Shown here piece after piece: positions 15,796 to 18,261 of a DNA stretch of 18,261 nt. A model generated the notes under the pieces. That model saw nothing but the letters and a program-made list of their open reading frames with translations. It did not search any database and had not been told where the DNA came from. Origin of the DNA: Bacteroidales bacterium (GTDB lineage Bacteria > Bacteroidota > Bacteroidia > Bacteroidales > Dysgonomonadaceae). The position numbers were made by a program, and so were the translations under genes. The number at the start of each line of letters is the position of its first letter. The first letter of the stretch is position 1. Where the stretch lies: positions 1 through 18,261 of the forward strand of contig JAAYFR010000408.1 of assembly GCA_012728155.1 (NCBI GenBank), written 5' to 3'.

Positions 15796-15804
15796 AAACT
15801 TTAT
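15796..15804. repeat. Left copy of the IS4 target-site duplication
   Basis: AAACTTTAT at 15796-15804 recurs exactly at 17211-17219, directly outside the two 20-bp terminal repeats. Nine bp is within the range for IS4-family insertion. The right copy is part of a palindrome, CTTTATATAAAG (17214-17225), that was present at the target before insertion. Confidence 0.85.
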
Positions 15805-15891
15805 CATTACCGTCCGATAAAAACCCATTTTGATTTTATTTCTTTGTAACAGGTTTATTACCAGACTTTATTTTCTATATTTTCATCATTT

Positions 15892-17109
15892 TCAAAAGGA
15901 AGCCCCCTTGAAAAGGGTTAGCATCTCCAATTTTTGGTCATCCCGTCGCCAATCCCTTTCGGGGTTTTCCAAGAATTTCATCAAGTGCAGGTAATTGAAC
16001 AGGTGTATCCTGCAAAAAGAGACCAGGTTAGAGAACGCCCAGGGTCGATCCAGCCGCTTTTGGATAACCGTGAGTAGCAAGTTCACGATCAAGACGCAAT
16101 ATATCTGTATTTTTATCGCGTTCTCGTTATCTCCCAAGAAGTACTTGAGCGGGAAATTGCCTTTCAGCTGCTTGTAAAGCAGTTCGATCTGCCACCTTAT
16201 TTTATAAATAGCGGCTATCAGGTCTGCACGCATCTCGAACAGGTTGGTAAGGAACTCGAACTCGCGCTTGAGTTTCCTGTCATAGAAGACAACCTTGCGC
16301 AGCTTGAGCTTACTTTTACTGCCATCCTCTTCCTTTACTGTTACCTCGATGATAGCGTCTTCCAGCACGCCGCTGTGAATGCACTCGTCAATATAGAGTT
16401 CTTCCTCCAACTTGTAAACAGCGTTGTCCTTGACGCGGGTAACGAAGCCGGCACCTTTCTCGCCAAAGAGTTTGAATGCTTTATAATCGTTGTATCCCTT
16501 GTCAAAAACGTAAATAGTATTGTCATCGGGCGTGAGCTTGCCCAGCAGCATATGGTCGTGCGTGGAAGCGGATGAAAACCAAACCATCTTGGGTACCGCT
16601 TCATCGACATTAATAACGGTGTGTACCTTGATGCCCCCTTTTCGTTTACCATTGGAGGGAGTCCTGCCCACGCACTTCAATATCTCTTGGAACAAGCTGA
16701 TAACGGTACTGTCAAAGATCTCGATTTGTTTATTTATCACCTGCTTAAACCGGGTGTCCGAGATCACGCGTTGGTACTCCAGGAGCAAATCGTGATACAC
16801 GCCGGCAAAGAAATCCACGCTCCTGCGCTTGTTCGCGTCCGACAACGTACTCCGGTAAGGAATATGACCGAGTTGGAAATGCCCTGTCTTGCCTGATAAA
16901 CCCAGCATTGCACCGGCCACCTCGCGTAGCGAGGAGCATTTGGCGAACACGCAAAAAAGCATGCTGATCAGGTGATCCTTGGCTGTAAAACGCTTCACGT
17001 AGTGGTCCGATTTATGCTTTTTACTGTTCAGGGAAATTATTCTTGTATCGATCATGGAGATGAGCTGTCCGAAAACCGATTGTCCGAAAAAATGTGTACT
17101 TTTGTTCAT
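15892..17109 (-). CDS. IS4-family DDE transposase (DUF4372 N-terminus)
   Basis: It catalyses cut-and-paste transposition of the surrounding element. The 405-residue protein has an N-terminal DUF4372-like region (about 1-75, NKSTHFFGQSVFGQLISMID) and a DDE_Tnp_1 core. The catalytic residues are Asp133 (IFDSTVISL), Asp203 (YVFDKGYNDYKAF) and Glu309. The last is set in the exact IS4 Y-2-R-3-E-6-K signature (Tyr302, Arg305, Glu309, Lys316 in YKIRWQIELLYKQLK). No frameshift or stop is seen. The ATG at 17109 is about 13 nt from the predicted transcription start. Expression is driven by a promoter inside the element whose -33 box lies in a large hairpin. Confidence 0.95.
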   Translation of the reverse strand: MNKSTHFFGQSVFGQLISMIDTRIISLNSKKHKSDHYVKRFTAKDHLISMLFCVFAKCSSLREVAGAMLGLSGKTGHFQLGHIPYRSTLSDANKRRSVDFFAGVYHDLLLEYQRVISDTRFKQVINKQIEIFDSTVISLFQEILKCVGRTPSNGKRKGGIKVHTVINVDEAVPKMVWFSSASTHDHMLLGKLTPDDNTIYVFDKGYNDYKAFKLFGEKGAGFVTRVKDNAVYKLEEELYIDECIHSGVLEDAIIEVTVKEEDGSKSKLKLRKVVFYDRKLKREFEFLTNLFEMRADLIAAIYKIRWQIELLYKQLKGNFPLKYFLGDNENAIKIQIYCVLIVNLLLTVIQKRLDRPWAFSNLVSFCRIHLFNYLHLMKFLENPERDWRRDDQKLEMLTLFKGASF

Positions 17110-17128
17110 TGTAGTATTGTGATGAATA

Positions 17129-17159
17129 CAAAGCTACAATTATTAGTACGACGGGCAAA
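17129..17159 (-). promoter_or_regulatory. Full Bacteroidetes promoter for the IS4 transposase
   Basis: On the minus strand, TTTG (17159-17156), exactly 19 bp, then TAGCTTTG (17136-17129). Elements and spacing match the consensus. The predicted transcription start is near 17122, giving a leader of only about 13 nt. The -33 element forms the inner part of one arm of the hairpin at 17146-17178. Confidence 0.72.
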
Positions 17160-17178
17160 CTTAAATTTGCCCGCGTAC
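17146..17178. other. Long hairpin inside the IS4 end, overlapping the transposase promoter
   Basis: The arms are GTACG (17146-17150) plus CGGGCAAA (17152-17159) against TTTGCCCG (17166-17173) plus CGTAC (17174-17178). This is a 13-bp stem with a single bulged A (17151) and a CTTAAA loop. Only RNA coming from outside the element would contain the full hairpin, since transposase mRNA from the internal promoter starts past it. It may therefore block read-through transcription or translation, as known for other insertion sequences. Confidence 0.65.
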
Positions 17179-17210
17179 TTCTTTCAAAAAGTTTTTATCG
17201 GACAACAGTG

Positions 17211-17219
17211 AAACTTTAT
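17211..17219. repeat. Right copy of the IS4 target-site duplication
   Basis: AAACTTTAT, identical to 15796-15804. It lies about 30 bp beyond the stop codon of the discoidin-domain gene, so that gene's coding part was not hit. Confidence 0.85.
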
Positions 17220-17248
17220 ATAAAGAAGTCTGATTGATAATATCTGCT

Positions 17249-18261
17249 TTATTCACTTTCCAAACTAAAGAAAACGTCTAACTCGGCGAGATTCATTAAT
17301 TTATTTCCTGGTCCGCCAATGCTTGACGAATACACCGGTGATTCGGTACATTCTACTCCCATAAATCTCACATAACGGGCATTCGTGACAGGTATTTCAA
17401 ATAGTCGTGAATAGTAGTACATACTATTGTCATAATCGAATTCGGAGATTGTGACCCAATCTTCATTATTGCGACTACATTCAAACTTTATAGTAGTAGG
17501 GGCACGCGGGTCGGCACGTCCATTGGTTTGCTGGTAGGAAGGCCACACCCCAAAGCCTGAAACCGGTATTTCACGCCCAAGATCGATGGTGGCAAATTCA
17601 GGATAATTGTTGTTGGTCAACCACATATCTGCCGTGTTCCCATTATAGAAATTGGTCGCAACATTTCCTCCATTTTGGGTTGAAAAGGCGATAACTTTTC
17701 CTAACTTTTTGCTAATCATTAAGTCTGTTTCAGCAATAATTGGAGGTGTTATTGTATCCAACCACTGATTGTCAGGACTATAATAAGTGATCCGTTTGAA
17801 TGATGTTCCTTCTTTATAATCTGTAATGGAAGTGGTTGTAGTTTCATTTTCTATCTGAATAGTTTTTTCTGTACCATCGATGGTTGTGTAAACCAACTTT
17901 GTAAACCGGGCGCCGTTGATTGGATCGGCGTTTTGCCATTCTATCAGCAAATCATTGTTAAAACTAGTACTTTTTGATTTAAAACCGCGATGTGCCAGTG
18001 ACGCAAGATAATTCTCACCTACGGTACGGGTTATTAATTCAAGAGGATTAGATGAATTTCCTTTTTTATCAAAAGACTTCACAAACAGGGAATATTGACC
18101 TTCAGAGAGGTTGATAATTTGTTTTACTGCCGTTGCAGAAGTAATATCAACCATAACCGAATCCTGATAATCGTTCCAGTAAATACCCACTTTTGAAGTA
18201 CTGGCATCCACCACGTTGAAGTTAATCTCCAGACGGTTATATCCGATACGAGCTTTTAATC
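17249..18261 (-). CDS. DUF4998-like/discoidin (F5/8 type C)-domain protein, C-terminal part
   Basis: The minus-strand frame is open to the window edge, so the start lies outside (the first in-window GTG at 18214 is not a real start). The N-terminal visible part (GYNRLEINFNVVDAS...GIYWNDYQDSVMVDI) fits DUF4998, a beta-sandwich region found in surface proteins of Bacteroidetes glycan-utilisation loci. The last about 130 residues form a discoidin-like carbohydrate-binding domain: NGGNVATNFYNGNTADMWLT, FATIDLGREIPVSGFGVWPS, then IKFECSRNNEDWVTI and ARYVRFMGVE. It is probably exported or lipid-anchored, but the signal is not visible. Sus-type neighbours would be expected upstream. No terminator is evident between its stop and the IS4 element. 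Confidence 0.85.
   Translation of the reverse strand, partial: LKARIGYNRLEINFNVVDASTSKVGIYWNDYQDSVMVDITSATAVKQIINLSEGQYSLFVKSFDKKGNSSNPLELITRTVGENYLASLAHRGFKSKSTSFNNDLLIEWQNADPINGARFTKLVYTTIDGTEKTIQIENETTTTSITDYKEGTSFKRITYYSPDNQWLDTITPPIIAETDLMISKKLGKVIAFSTQNGGNVATNFYNGNTADMWLTNNNYPEFATIDLGREIPVSGFGVWPSYQQTNGRADPRAPTTIKFECSRNNEDWVTISEFDYDNSMYYYSRLFEIPVTNARYVRFMGVECTESPVYSSSIGGPGNKLMNLAELDVFFSLESE

Larger units (their letters stand above)
15805..17210 (-). mobile_element. Complete IS4-family insertion sequence (1406 bp)
   Basis: The terminal inverted repeats of 20 bp (15805-15824 and 17191-17210) match at 16 of 20 positions. They share a perfect 13-bp inner block GTCCGATAAAAAC (15812-15824, inverted at 17191-17203), and both ends begin with CA. 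The 9-bp duplication AAACTTTAT flanks it. A single intact DDE transposase fills the element on the minus strand. Intact ends, gene and duplication suggest a recent, possibly still mobile insertion. It sits within a few bp of the inferred IS110 right end. Confidence 0.92.

Noticed and set aside
1..18261. CRISPR arrays, tRNA or rRNA genes
   Set aside because: No regularly spaced direct repeats and no tRNA-like or rRNA-like sequence were recognised on either strand by eye.

Overview
The window looks like chromosomal DNA from a Bacteroidales bacterium, plausibly near Dysgonomonadaceae/Porphyromonadaceae. The reasons are the Bacteroidetes-type promoter elements (TTTG-N19-TAnnTTTG, found in full at two places), the near absence of Shine-Dalgarno sequences, the purM-prfA-pyrF gene order, a DUF4998-type/discoidin protein, a PF06580-type (LytS-like) sensor kinase with a LytTR regulator, and IS elements of Bacteroidetes character. 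The genus is inference; the phylum is well supported.

Region 1 (1-9637, all + strand) is housekeeping: the C-terminal end of secA with its zinc motif and a strong terminator, gyrA, a secreted TPR protein of unknown role with its own terminator, then a tight four-gene run purM - prfA - pyrF - HD phosphohydrolase. This run links purine and pyrimidine synthesis, translation termination and probable dNTP turnover; the last two genes overlap by one base.

Region 2 (9638-14240) has genes on both strands. It holds a DUF454 membrane protein (-) divergent from a low-molecular-weight phosphotyrosine phosphatase (+), a helix-hairpin-helix DUF4332 protein (-), prs (-), and a two-component pair (-) made of a LytTR response regulator and an N-terminally shortened histidine kinase.

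Region 3 (about 14200-17219) is mobile. An IS110-family element carries a frameshifted transposase. Next to its right end sits a structurally complete IS4-family element with 20-bp terminal inverted repeats and a 9-bp target duplication. The main find is in the roughly 200 bp before the IS110 transposase. This stretch looks like a bridge-RNA gene: a promoter box, then two successive stem-internal-loop hairpins. The first contains a 9-nt copy of the sequence at the left insertion junction. The second contains an 8-nt copy of the sequence just inside the putative right end. This is the geometry expected of target and donor guides of IS110 bridge RNAs, read here from sequence alone.

Region 4 (17249-18261) is the C-terminal part of a DUF4998-like/discoidin-domain protein, probably from a glycan-utilisation locus. 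The kinase lacks its usual first membrane segments, and the missing part is not on the far side of the IS elements, so the IS pair probably marks a deletion or rearrangement point.
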